From the NCBI RefSeq assembly GCF_030296755.1, contig NZ_AP027741.1:682001-746000 (forward strand): a stretch of DNA of 64,000 bases. Direction: 5' to 3'. A program made the position numbers and the translations under genes. The stretch comes from Methylophaga marina. GTDB lineage: Bacteria; Pseudomonadota; Gammaproteobacteria; Nitrosococcales; Methylophagaceae. Positions within the stretch are counted from its first letter, which is position 1. Each line of letters begins with the position of its first letter. Below the pieces are notes generated by a model, which had not been told where the DNA came from, did not search any database, and saw nothing but the letters and a program-made list of their open reading frames with translations. Below, piece after piece: positions 33,783 through 44,035 of this stretch.

Positions 33783-34643
33783 ATGACAACGAATGTAGCT
33801 CAATATGACATGGCTTTAGCTCCTATTGGTAACTTGGATGCTTACACCAGTCTTGTGCACACCATTCCTGTATTAACTGAGGAAGAAGAATACGACCTCG
33901 CCTATCGCCTGCAAAACGAAGGTGATCTCAAAGCAGCGCAAAGACTTGTTTTATCGCATCTACGTTTTGTTGTTCGTATTGCCAAAGGATATAGCGGTTA
34001 TGGACTGCCCGTTGCTGACCTGATTCAAGAAGGTAACATTGGTTTGATGAAGGCAGTAAAACGGTTCAACCCTGAAAAAGGTGTGCGTTTAGTTTCTTTT
34101 GCTGTTCATTGGATTCGTGCCGAAATTCATGAATACGTGATTCGTAACTGGCGCATTGTGAAAATTGCTACGACAAAAGCACAACGTAAGTTGTTTTTCA
34201 ATCTTCGCAGTGCAAAGCAACGTCTTGGTTGGTTAAACAAAGAAGAAGTTGAAGCTGTTGCCGAAGATTTAGGTGTCACAGCCGATAATGTGATGGAAAT
34301 GGAGCGTAGACTGGCACAGCCTGATACCTCTTTTGACTTACCAAATGATACGGATGACGAAGAAAACCATTATTCGCCGATTGCTTATTTAGCTGCTAAC
34401 GATGACTCGGATCCTTCTAATCAGTTGGAAGATGATAATTATGCTGATTATCAACAACAAAAATTATCCAATGCATTAGCGACCTTAGATGATCGTAGCA
34501 GAGATATCATTATGCAGCGCTGGTTAAGCGAAGATAACAAAGCAACGCTTCATACATTAGCTGATCAATATCAGGTGTCTGCAGAACGTATAAGACAGAT
34601 TGAAAACAACGCTATGAAGAAACTCAAACACTTAATGGTGTAA
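33783..34643 (+). CDS. rpoH: RNA polymerase heat-shock sigma factor RpoH (sigma-32)
   Basis: Sigma-32 directs RNA polymerase to heat-shock promoters. The 286 residues match E. coli (284). Region 2 contains [36 protein letters not shown], and the RpoH box QRKLFFNLR is present, which separates it from other sigma factors. Region 4 ends with [18 protein letters not shown]. Its place after ftsEX is the classical one. It ends at a strong terminator. Confidence 0.98.
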   Translation: MTTNVAQYDMALAPIGNLDAYTSLVHTIPVLTEEEEYDLAYRLQNEGDLKAAQRLVLSHLRFVVRIAKGYSGYGLPVADLIQEGNIGLMKAVKRFNPEKGVRLVSFAVHWIRAEIHEYVIRNWRIVKIATTKAQRKLFFNLRSAKQRLGWLNKEEVEAVAEDLGVTADNVMEMERRLAQPDTSFDLPNDTDDEENHYSPIAYLAANDDSDPSNQLEDDNYADYQQQKLSNALATLDDRSRDIIMQRWLSEDNKATLHTLADQYQVSAERIRQIENNAMKKLKHLMV

Positions 34644-34671
34644 AAAAAGCCCGCAAAAGCGGGCTTTTTTT
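34642..34671. terminator. Bidirectional rho-independent terminator between rpoH and fdxA
   Basis: A GCCCGC/GCGGGC stem with an AAAA loop is flanked by seven A on one side and seven T on the other. It serves rpoH on the plus strand and fdxA on the minus strand, and it begins within the rpoH stop codon. Confidence 0.95.
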
Positions 34672-34689
34672 ATCTTGGATTGAATGTAC

Positions 34690-35013
34690 TTATCTTTCCA
34701 GTAAAGGCGTTTTGTTAGACTTACCATCCCACTCTTCTGCATCTGGAAGTGCATCTTTCTTTTCAGAAATTACAGGCCATACACGAGAGAGCTCCTCGTT
34801 GATTTGCAAAAATTCCATTTGCTCATCTGGCAAATCATCCTCTGAAAAAATAGCTTCTGCTGGACACTCTGGTTCACACAGCGTGCAATCAATACACTCA
34901 TCAGGATCAATGACTAAAAAGTTAGGACCTTCGTGAAAACAATCTACTGGGCAGACATCAACACAATCAGTATATTTACATTTAATACAGTTTTCTGTGA
35001 CAACAAAGGTCAT
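34690..35013 (-). CDS. fdxA: Ferredoxin FdxA (7Fe type)
   Basis: The 107 residues show the [3Fe-4S] motif [17 protein letters not shown] and the [4Fe-4S] motif [16 protein letters not shown], followed by the C-terminal extension of about 45 residues that is typical of Azotobacter-type 7Fe ferredoxin. It is a cytoplasmic electron carrier and stands alone between two plus-strand units. Confidence 0.95.
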   Translation of the reverse strand: MTFVVTENCIKCKYTDCVDVCPVDCFHEGPNFLVIDPDECIDCTLCEPECPAEAIFSEDDLPDEQMEFLQINEELSRVWPVISEKKDALPDAEEWDGKSNKTPLLER

Positions 35014-35178
35014 GGTGAATTCTCCAAAATCACGAGTTGATACAGGACCGACCTGTCAAAAATAAAATGTAATTCTACATGATTTCGCCTAATTCTGGGC
35101 AAGGTTCAATTTTAGGGTATGATCCCGATTGAATAAAATTCATGAAAAAACATCAGTAATTTGAAGGAACACCGCAGA

Positions 35179-35472
35179 ATGCGAAAAATAATATTACTTC
35201 TGATTTTTGGGCTGATTTTCTTAGCAAGCGCCGCTTTTGCCGCATTTAATATGAACGATGTGACAGTAAATTATTACTTTGGTGAGTTAACCATGCCCCT
35301 ATCTGTGTTAGTTGCGCTATCTATGTTGTTGGGGGTAGCCATCGGTGCAGTGATTTTATTGTTCAGCACGATGAAATTGCGCTATGAAAATCATCGCTTA
35401 CAATCAAAGTTGTCAGTTTCTGAGCAAGAAATTAACAGCTTAAGAATACTGCCGATTAAAGACGCCCATTAA
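35179..35472 (+). CDS. lapA: LapA-family membrane protein (YciS)
   Basis: The small inner-membrane protein has two transmembrane segments (IILLLIFGLIFLASAAFAAF and LSVLVALSMLLGVAIGAVILLF) linked by NDVTVNYYFGEL, a pattern of the LapA domain, with a short cytoplasmic coiled tail. LapA assists LapB in tuning LpxC levels and LPS synthesis. The ATG at 35179 is taken; a TTG six codons upstream is less likely. It is followed by lapB after 3 bp. Confidence 0.9.
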   Translation: MRKIILLLIFGLIFLASAAFAAFNMNDVTVNYYFGELTMPLSVLVALSMLLGVAIGAVILLFSTMKLRYENHRLQSKLSVSEQEINSLRILPIKDAH

Positions 35473-35475
35473 TTC

Positions 35476-36653
35476 ATGTTTGGCTGGTTATTTTTTTTAT
35501 TACCCGTAGCAGCTCTCTCCGGATGGATGATGGCCAGACGTCACTACAAACGTCGCTACCGCCAGCAAGACTCTTCTTTTAGCCCTGATTATTTTAAAGG
35601 CCTTAATTATTTACTGAATGAACAGCCTGATAAAGCCATTGATGTCTTTATTGGTTTGCTAGAAGTTAACAGTGAAACAGTCGAAACCCACTTGGCTCTG
35701 GCTAACTTATTCCGTAGACGTGGTGAAAGTGATCGTGCCATCAGAATCCATCAGAATTTAATTGCCAGGCCTTCACTCAGTGCCCAACAACGGCGCCAAG
35801 CTCTTGTCGAATTAGGTCTGGATTATATGAGTGCAGGCGTTTTAGACCGCGCTGAACTGCTATTTTTAGAATTATTACAACAACCAGGGACACCACCTGA
35901 AGCGCCCAAACAATTGCTACGGATCTATCAGCAAGAAAAGAAATGGCAGCAAGCCATTGATATGGCAAAACATATCGAAGGTAATGATAAGACCAATACC
36001 CGGGCGCTGATTGCACAGTTTTATTGTGAACTTGCCGAATCTGTCATCAATAAAGATCAGCATCAAACACTGAATTTATTACGAAGTGCTCACCATTACG
36101 ATGCAAACTGTGTCAGAGCGAGCCTGCTAGAAGGTCGGATATACATCAAAAACGGGCAATACCGTAAAGCGATTCGTGCACTTCAACATGTTGAAAAACA
36201 AAATCACTATTTTTTACCAGAAGCGCTGCCTTTGCTTTATGACTGTTTTGAGAACACGAATAATCTGGATGACTTCAAAGACTGGTTAGAGTCATTACTC
36301 AATAGATATCCTCACCTCACTTCTGCACGCTTAATGTTGACGAGACTTATTGAACAAACACAGAGCACGGAAGCCGCCCAGGCGTTCTTACATGCCCAAC
36401 TGCATCAACACCCTTCTGTGGAAGGTTTACATCAGCTCATTACGCTGGGTGAAGAGAACCATCAAGCGCTAATACCACTTATTAAAGAAGTCACAACCAC
36501 GTTGATCCATAAAGGCGATCGTTATACATGCAAGAACTGTGGCTTTTCTGGTCGAACGATGCACTGGTTATGTCCAGGCTGTTCCAGTTGGTCAACGATG
36601 CGCCCTATTGAAATTCATTTATCTTCATTGGAAAAATTATTGGAACCATCACG

Positions 36654-36657
<4 letters not shown>
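35476..36657 (+). CDS. lapB: LPS assembly protein LapB (YciM)
   Basis: LapB is a membrane-anchored TPR protein that recruits FtsH to degrade LpxC, matching LPS to phospholipid synthesis. The 393 residues show an N-terminal anchor (LFFLLPVAALSGWMMARR), a series of TPR units (for example PDKAIDVFIGLLEVN and AETHLALANLFRRRGESDRAIR-like), and a C-terminal rubredoxin-like zinc knob YTCKNCGFSG and WLCPGCSSW. The length matches E. coli (389). Confidence 0.96.
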
Positions 36658-37955
<1,298 letters not shown>

Positions 37956-38010
37956 GTCACAAACTTGTGACCATTAAAATGATATAAAGTCATCCATATA
38001 GGAGACATTT

Positions 38011-38238
38011 ATGAGTAGCATTTCTGCTTTTCAATCAGGCATAGCAGGCATTCAAAGCGGTATGTATGGTGCAGCACAAAGTAGCGCCAAAATTGCGTCT
38101 GCCGATCCAGGTTCAAACGAACAATTAACCAAAGCGCTTGTCGAGCTAGATGCAAACGCAAGACAAGTTGAAGCATCTGCAAAAGTCGTCAAAGCCAGTA
38201 ATGAGATGGTTGGAAGTATTCTTGATATAAAAGTCTAA
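38011..38238 (+). CDS. FlgC-like mini-protein of unknown function
   Basis: The 75-residue protein resembles the N- and C-terminal segments of flagellar rod/hook proteins joined without the middle. The start SSISAFQSGIAGIQSGM and the end ARQVEASAKVVKASNEMVGSILDIKV match the amphipathic rod coiled-coil pattern (ANxxQVEASAKVV...LLDI). No flagellar gene lies near. A ribosome-binding site (AGGAGA) precedes the ATG. I infer a helical, perhaps self-assembling protein, but its role is unknown. Confidence 0.8.
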   Translation: MSSISAFQSGIAGIQSGMYGAAQSSAKIASADPGSNEQLTKALVELDANARQVEASAKVVKASNEMVGSILDIKV

Positions 38239-38329
38239 AATACCATCTGCTGTATATATTGAGAGGAGACTCCCCCAACTTCTCTCATCCTGCTAAACTG
38301 TCCGCTCGTTTTACAACTCCGACACACCT

Positions 38330-39133
38330 TTGAATAATCCATCCTACTCACCGTTATCGCAGGCCGCTATTCTCAGCGCCATGGAACCACAGACAAGCAA
38401 CAAGCTCAGCGAGATGTTGATCTTGCCAGAAGTCACGTCCACAAATGACATTCTCTGGCAAAGATTCAGCCAACATCATCTAGAGCCTGCGGCATGTATT
38501 GCTGAAACGCAAACCGCTGGCAGAGGTCGCCGAGGAGACGTATGGCAATCTCCTCCTGTGGGTAACCTCTACCTTTCTTTATTCTGGCCACACTGCGCAG
38601 AAGAAGCCAGACATGGACTGAGTATTGCTATTGGCATTAGTTTAATTAATACACTCAAGCAGTCTGGAATCAATCAGTTAGCATTGAAATGGCCTAATGA
38701 CGTCTTATATAAAAGACAAAAGCTGGCCGGAATTCTTGTAGAATCGAGATTTAATACCAGACAATACACCGTTGTAGGAATTGGCCTTAATTTTAAGCTT
38801 CCAGAATCTACACAAACATTAATTCAACAACCATCTACCAGCCTCGAACAGCTTTGTGACCCCGTCCCCTGTCGTAGTTGGCTGGCAGGAAAAATACTGC
38901 AGAACATGATAGAAACAATAGAACTGTTTGAACATCGAGGTCTTACTGACTTCCTTCCACTCTGGCCTCAATATGATGCTCTGCATGAGCAAGCCATCAC
39001 ATTGATTGAAGGCGATCAAAAATCATCGGCACTTGCTTGTGGTATTAACGAACATGGTGAATTACGGTATTTACAAAACAATGAAATAAAACTGCTGTCT
39101 AATAGTCATATCAGCATTAGGTTTGCTTCATGA
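38330..39133 (+). CDS. birA: Biotin-[acetyl-CoA-carboxylase] ligase BirA, without the DNA-binding domain
   Basis: BirA attaches biotin to AccB. The catalytic motif GRGRRGDVWQSP and the site KWPNDVLYKRQKLAGILVE are present, and the C-terminal SH3-like domain follows. The protein begins only about 20-25 residues before the catalytic domain, so the helix-turn-helix of the E. coli repressor form is missing and only about 90 bp separate it from the previous gene. It should therefore not repress bio genes. The start is a TTG at 38330; the ATG at 38381 is the alternative. Confidence 0.92.
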   Translation: MNNPSYSPLSQAAILSAMEPQTSNKLSEMLILPEVTSTNDILWQRFSQHHLEPAACIAETQTAGRGRRGDVWQSPPVGNLYLSLFWPHCAEEARHGLSIAIGISLINTLKQSGINQLALKWPNDVLYKRQKLAGILVESRFNTRQYTVVGIGLNFKLPESTQTLIQQPSTSLEQLCDPVPCRSWLAGKILQNMIETIELFEHRGLTDFLPLWPQYDALHEQAITLIEGDQKSSALACGINEHGELRYLQNNEIKLLSNSHISIRFAS

Positions 39134-40157
39134 AATTACTGGTAGATATTGGTAACAGCCGAGTTAAATGGACCACTATGGACAATAATGGTCTTAATGA
39201 AAGTCAAAGTTTTGATCGAAACAAATCAGGAATCAAAGCTTCATTAAACAAAGTGTGGAAAACATTATCTGAAATCGAATCAGTATATGTTGCCAACGTA
39301 GCCGGAGAAAAAATAGCCGCTCAACTTACTGAGTGGACAGAAAAACAGTGGAACCTGACCCCCAAATTCATTCAAGCTGAGAAAAAACATTTCGGTGTCA
39401 CCAATGCTTATGATGAACCAGCCAAACTTGGTATTGACCGTTGGTTATCTCTGATTTCAGCACGGCAACATGCTAGGCTTGCACAGTGCATTATTGATTG
39501 TGGTACGGCAATCACCGTTGATATCGTCACAAAGGCAGGTCAACATCAAGGGGGAATGATTATCCCCGGTATCAGTATTATGAAAAGTAGTCTGGTCAAC
39601 AATACTGATGCATTAACTACCGATACAGATGATCAAGAATTCAAAACTCTCGCAACGAACACCTACAGTGCAATACAAACCGGTACGCTATATGCCGTCA
39701 CCGCCACTATTGAGCGTATCATTAGTGATCTAAAAGAAAGCTTCAATAACCGAATTCGATTCATTATCACCGGTGGTGATGCCCAAGCTTTACTTCCACT
39801 TCTGTCTGATGACGTTCATTACTATCCAGATATTGTGCTTAAAGGTCTTGCGTTTTATGCGCGACAAGACAAAGCAAAACCAGCAGAAAAAAACAAATCT
39901 AAAGCACAGAAATCTCAAATATCATCGGATGTAGATGGTCAGGAAAAAACAGAAACAGCAGCAGATGTAACAGATAAGACTGCGCCAAATACTGTTGAAA
40001 CATCAACGGAAAATGATAATCCGTCACCAGAAACCATAACAGAAGAAAAAAGAAACCTGCACGTAAACCACGTAAAACACGTGCCACCAAACCCAAGTCA
40101 CCAGCAAAAACAAAAAAACAAGCGTCAGACCCATCATTGCCAGAAGAGGCAATCTGA
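39130..40157 (+). CDS. coaX: Type III pantothenate kinase CoaX with a Lys/Pro-rich tail (one frame break)
   Basis: CoaX phosphorylates pantothenate in the first step of CoA synthesis. The N-terminal phosphate loop MKLLVDIGNSRVKW, the pair LGIDRWLSL and DCGTAITVD, and the block ITGGDAQAL are typical. The catalytic part ends near residue 247. A further 95 residues are Thr/Glu-rich and then strongly basic (KKKPARKPRKTRATKPK). The frame breaks in the A6 run 40046-40051. One base yields 342 residues ending at 40157. Without it the frame runs into tRNA-Ser at 40179, which is not credible. It overlaps birA by 4 bp. Confidence 0.9.
40046..40051 (+). other. Probable one-base sequencing deletion in coaX
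   Basis: This is an A6 run. A seventh A changes the tail from a His/Gln-rich reading that invades tRNA-Ser to a regular KP/KT-rich tail with a stop at 40155-40157. Confidence 0.7.
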
Positions 40158-40178
40158 GGTAATCTTTCGCTCCCTTAA

Positions 40179-40269
40179 GGAGAACTGGCCGAGTGGTTGA
40201 AGGCGCACGCCTGGAAAGTGTGTATAGGTTAATAGCCTATCGAGGGTTCGAATCCCTCGTTCTCCGCCA
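40179..40269 (+). tRNA. tRNA-Ser (GGA)
   Basis: This is a class II tRNA of 91 nt with encoded CCA. The acceptor stem is GGAGAAC/GTTCTCC. The anticodon loop CTGGAAA gives anticodon GGA, reading UCC/UCU. A long variable arm (TATAGGTTAATAGCCTATC) and a T-arm GAGGGTTCGAATCCCTC are present. No strong promoter was found in the coaX end. Confidence 0.96.
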
Positions 40270-40286
40270 TCACTCCGAGTTGTTTA

Positions 40287-43200
40287 TCAACCGTTTTCAA
40301 AACTCCGAAGGTAGACTTCAAACTCAGACTTTGACAACGGTTTAGAATAGAAAAAGCCTTGAAGAGCATGGCAACCAATATTTTTTAAAATTTCTGCCTG
40401 AATCGCTGTTTCCACCCCTTCTGCTATCACCATAATGTCTAAACGTTTTGCCATTTCGGTAATCGCTTCGACAATCGCCCTGTCATCCTCACTTTGATCA
40501 ATGTCATGAATAAAAGAGCGATCTATTTTCAAATAATCGACATCCATTTCTTTCAAGTAAGATAAAGAAGAATAACCGGTGCCAAAATCATCCACCGCAA
40601 TTTTTATATCAGCATCTCGTAAACGATACAGTAACATCCGGCTTTCGGATTGTTTCTGCATTAACGTACTTTCCGTTATCTCTAACGTGATTAACTCGCT
40701 GGGTATTGAAACCTCACGTAAATAAGCCAACCAATCTAAACGAGCACGCTGCCCACCAAAATTGTGTGCTGACCGATTAATAGAAATATGCGGAACGGCA
40801 CGACCACTATTCGTCCACTGTTTCAAATCATCACAAACACGTTTAAACACATAATCATCGATTTTATCGATGAGGCCCATACGTTCTGCCTGAGGAAGAA
40901 AATCTGAGGGTGGAATCATTCCACGAACAGGATGATTCCATCTAACTAATGCTTCTGCGTATAAAGCATGATTCAGACTTAAAGAAATAATTGGCTGGTA
41001 ATAAACGATTAATTCTTGTCTGCTCAAGGCAGACTCTAACTCGTTAATAATAAACGTTCTTGCTTGCCAACTTGCCGCTAATTCAGCGTTATAAAACTTG
41101 AAAGCACTGCCACCCATATCTTTTGCTGCATACATCGCTCTGTCAGCATTTTGAATTAACATACCCGGTTCCGCAGCATCATCAGGAAAAAGGTTACTCC
41201 AATACTAGTTGAGAGCCGTAGCGTTTGTCCCTGAATTTCAACTGGTTTTTCTATTTCACTGATCAGACTTTTTACAACATTAATTGCATGTGCTTTATTT
41301 TTAAACTCAGATAGGATGATAGTAAATTCATCGCCACCTAACCGCGCTACGGTATCCATATCTCGAATACAACTCGAAATTCTAAACGCCATTTGCCGAA
41401 GTAACTCATCCCCGAATTCGTGCCCTAAGGTATCATTCACATCTTTGAAACGATCTAAATCGAGAAACATCAGACAAATTTTCTCACCCAATCTCTCCGC
41501 TCGTTTAATCGCTTGTTGTAGGCGATCCGTAAACAGACGCCGATTCGGTAAATTGGTCAGGGCATCGAAGTTGGCATGTTGTTCAATGATGGCATGTGCT
41601 TCTTTCACTTCTGTCATATCAGTAAACACTGCTACCATATTCGTCACGCTCTGGGCCGAATCATAAATAGCAGATACAGATAAATATGTTGGCAATGATT
41701 CAGCACTTTTTGTACTGATAATGACCTCCCCTCGCCACATCCCTTTATCTCGCATGACATCCCATAATTCTTGCGTCAATCGTATTGATTGATGTGAAGC
41801 GAACTCGCTTATTAAAAAATCGGGATACTGATCGATGACTTCTTCATATGAATAGCCGGTCATATCTGTAAAGGCTTGGTTGACAGCAATGATGTATTTA
41901 TTAGCATCAGTGATCATCATAGCTTCACTAGTCGAGTTAAAAGCGACGTCTGATAGTCGAAGCTTTTGTTCCGTCACTTTCATCTGTTTGAGTACATCGC
42001 GAATGCGTTGTTCTGAAGACTGAGCCCTTTTTGTTGCTTGTGTTAACTCTTGTGTTCGAATGGTGACTTCTTTTGAGATGCGATGAGTTCTCCCAGTTAT
42101 ACTCAAGAATAACAAGGTAAATAATGTCGTTATTAAAAACCCACAAACCAGTGCTAGTGACGCCAGGCTAGTTGAGTAAGTATTCATAAAATAAGTGGTC
42201 GGGTAAAACTGCAACTGCATGTGTCGGCCAGCTAATTCAAAATCAACATAATGTTTGATCCGGGACGTTCTCTCCTCACTTTGCTGATAAAAAAAGTCAC
42301 CACTCTGTATATCAAGCCAATTTATCAAGAACTCCGGTTGTGATGACTGTTTCAAAATATCATCCACAAACTCCTTTACACGAATCACGACATTAACCAA
42401 GCCAATCACCTCGTTATTCTCTTTATTAATGCTGAATTTACCCGTTTGAGTTTGATATATGGGGCGATATATCACTAATGCATCGATAAGCTCCTTATCA
42501 CGAATCATTTTCAGTGGACTTCTGGCAACGGCCTGACCACTTTCTATAGCCTTATCAATCACTTTTTTGAAACAACGGATGAGTAAGGATTAAATCCACG
42601 CGCTATCAGGTTATCTGCTTCAGGCTCTAAGTAGGTGATGGGGAAATAAACAGGATATGCTTTTGACGGACCTAGCGTCTTGTGCGACACGATTTCTTTG
42701 ATAAAAAAATCTTCGCCAAAATGTTTCTTCTGCTCTTCTTCGTACGCCTGTCGTTCTGAATGCAGTATTCGAGGCAACCACTCAATGACCTGAATATGCT
42801 GTTCATTATAGGTGGTCCAATTAACAAAACTCTTAAACTCATCTCGCGTCACTTTGTCCGAGGAGGCAAACAAGCGTGAGACGCCATCTTGAATCAACTC
42901 TTCTGTTTTGAGAGCAATTTTAAATACCTCGGCGGCTTCCTGCGTTCTGATTTTGAACTGATCAGCAAGACGTTTATCTTCAAACTGTCGGATATTCCAG
43001 ACTATAGCACTGATGATGATCAATGAGAGTAAAACAAGAATACCGATAAACCACCGTCTTGTTTTCCATACTGCCCGTGGTCGCCCAATAAAGCTCAAAA
43101 CCAGAGACAACATGACATAAGTACCCATAATGTTTCCGATCCACCACATGAGCCAGACCGGCATAAAATTTAATGCTGATGGGTTAAAAACATGTATCAC

Positions 43201-43623
43201 GCCAAGACCAAGTGTGGTGCTAACTAGACATATAATTGGTACCACTAGCAGAAAGAGAAAAATATCCCGATCACGACTTAGTGTAAGTGGAAATCCAATC
43301 ATTTTTCTGAAAAGGTATTTTCCAACAATCACTTGTAAACAGCTGACTAAGGCAATAACAGCAGAAAAAATAACGTTGTGCGCGATAAGTTCGATTCTGG
43401 TCAATACGATTAAGCTGATTATCAATGCCCCGACAAAGATCCCTGGCAAGACGTACATGGCGGGATATGTCAGAAAAAAGGCCAATGCAATACCCGCAGG
43501 GAAAAATACCAATGCTGAAAAATGTTCAAATACAGCGAATTGAATGCTCAGCCAACCAGCTATCAGGTAAACCAGGGCAACGAATAAGTTAACAAAGATA
43601 GGAGTGAGAAATTTATTTTTCAT
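40287..43623 (-). CDS. MASE1-CHASE-PAS-GGDEF-EAL sensor protein (two frame breaks)
   Basis: The repaired protein has 1,112 residues. The N-terminus is a MASE1-like region of about eight membrane segments (1-215). A CHASE periplasmic sensor follows (about 230-430), then another membrane segment, a coiled coil, a PAS domain (ADANKYIIAVNQAF), an intact GGDEF domain (ARLGGDEFTIILSEF) and an intact EAL domain (YAEALVRWNHP, ITLEITEST, DDFGTGYSSLSYL, AEGVET). It probably both makes and breaks c-di-GMP in response to a periplasmic signal. Single-base repairs at 42563-42568 (T6) and 41187-41191 (A5) join the three frames. Confidence 0.9.
41187..41191 (-). other. Probable one-base sequencing deletion (GGDEF to EAL junction)
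   Basis: This is an A5 run. One more base joins SIGVTFF to PDDAAEPGMLIQNADRAMYAAK, the typical GGDEF C-terminal end. Confidence 0.8.
42563..42568 (-). other. Probable one-base sequencing deletion (CHASE domain)
   Basis: This is a T6 run. One more base joins NPYSSVVSKK to VIDKAIESGQAVARSP, a continuous CHASE domain. Confidence 0.78.
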
Positions 43624-43845
43624 TTATCCATCATGATCAGCTATAGCGAGAAAGGCCAACAGTGCGTCAACACTATCCTTAATACTACTTCTATCGGCCA
43701 TCACAATCGTTTCATAAACTTAATTCAAGAGGAGGAAATAACACATCAGCGCATATCATGAATATTAGCGTTCTCCCTTCTACCATGATAAAGACCCTAA
43801 CTGCTTGTTTGATGTGACGATGTCATGATTAAAAGCAAAATAGGA

Positions 43846-43874
43846 TGGAAAAAACTACAATAAAGACATAGAAT
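43846..43874 (+). promoter_or_regulatory. Promoter of the 4.5S RNA gene
   Basis: TGGAAA (43846-43851) and TAGAAT (43869-43874) are spaced by 17 bp. The predicted start is within a few bases of the mature 4.5S RNA 5' end at about 43887. The -35 box matches the consensus at four of six bases. Confidence 0.5.
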
Positions 43875-43886
43875 GTGTCGCTCTAT

Positions 43887-44001
43887 GGTGGCCTGCATTG
43901 GTCTCCTCGCGACGATATGTTGGTGACCCCGTCAGGCCCGGAAGGGAGCAGCGGAGCCTTCGGACTCGGGCGCCGAGATTCGGCTGGTGTGGGTCGCCAC
44001 C
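43887..44001 (+). ncRNA. ffs: Signal recognition particle 4.5S RNA
   Basis: The RNA is a long hairpin with terminal pairing GGTGGC...GCCACC and the Ffh-binding loop region GTCAGGCCCGGAAGGGAGCAGC, nearly invariant among bacterial SRP RNAs. The length of about 115 nt matches the short form of gammaproteobacteria. Ends are set from the terminal pairing and may differ by a few bases. It lies 34 bp upstream of dnaX. Confidence 0.96.
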
Positions 44002-44035
44002 CTAAACATTAAGTTAACCGGGTGTCTAATAACCG

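Noticed and set aside
39130-40200. coaX frame running into tRNA-Ser as a natural C-terminus
   Set aside because: As given, the frame ends inside the tRNA at 40200 with a His/Gln-rich tail. A single A added at 40046-40051 gives a clean stop 22 bp before the tRNA and a regular basic tail, which is more plausible.
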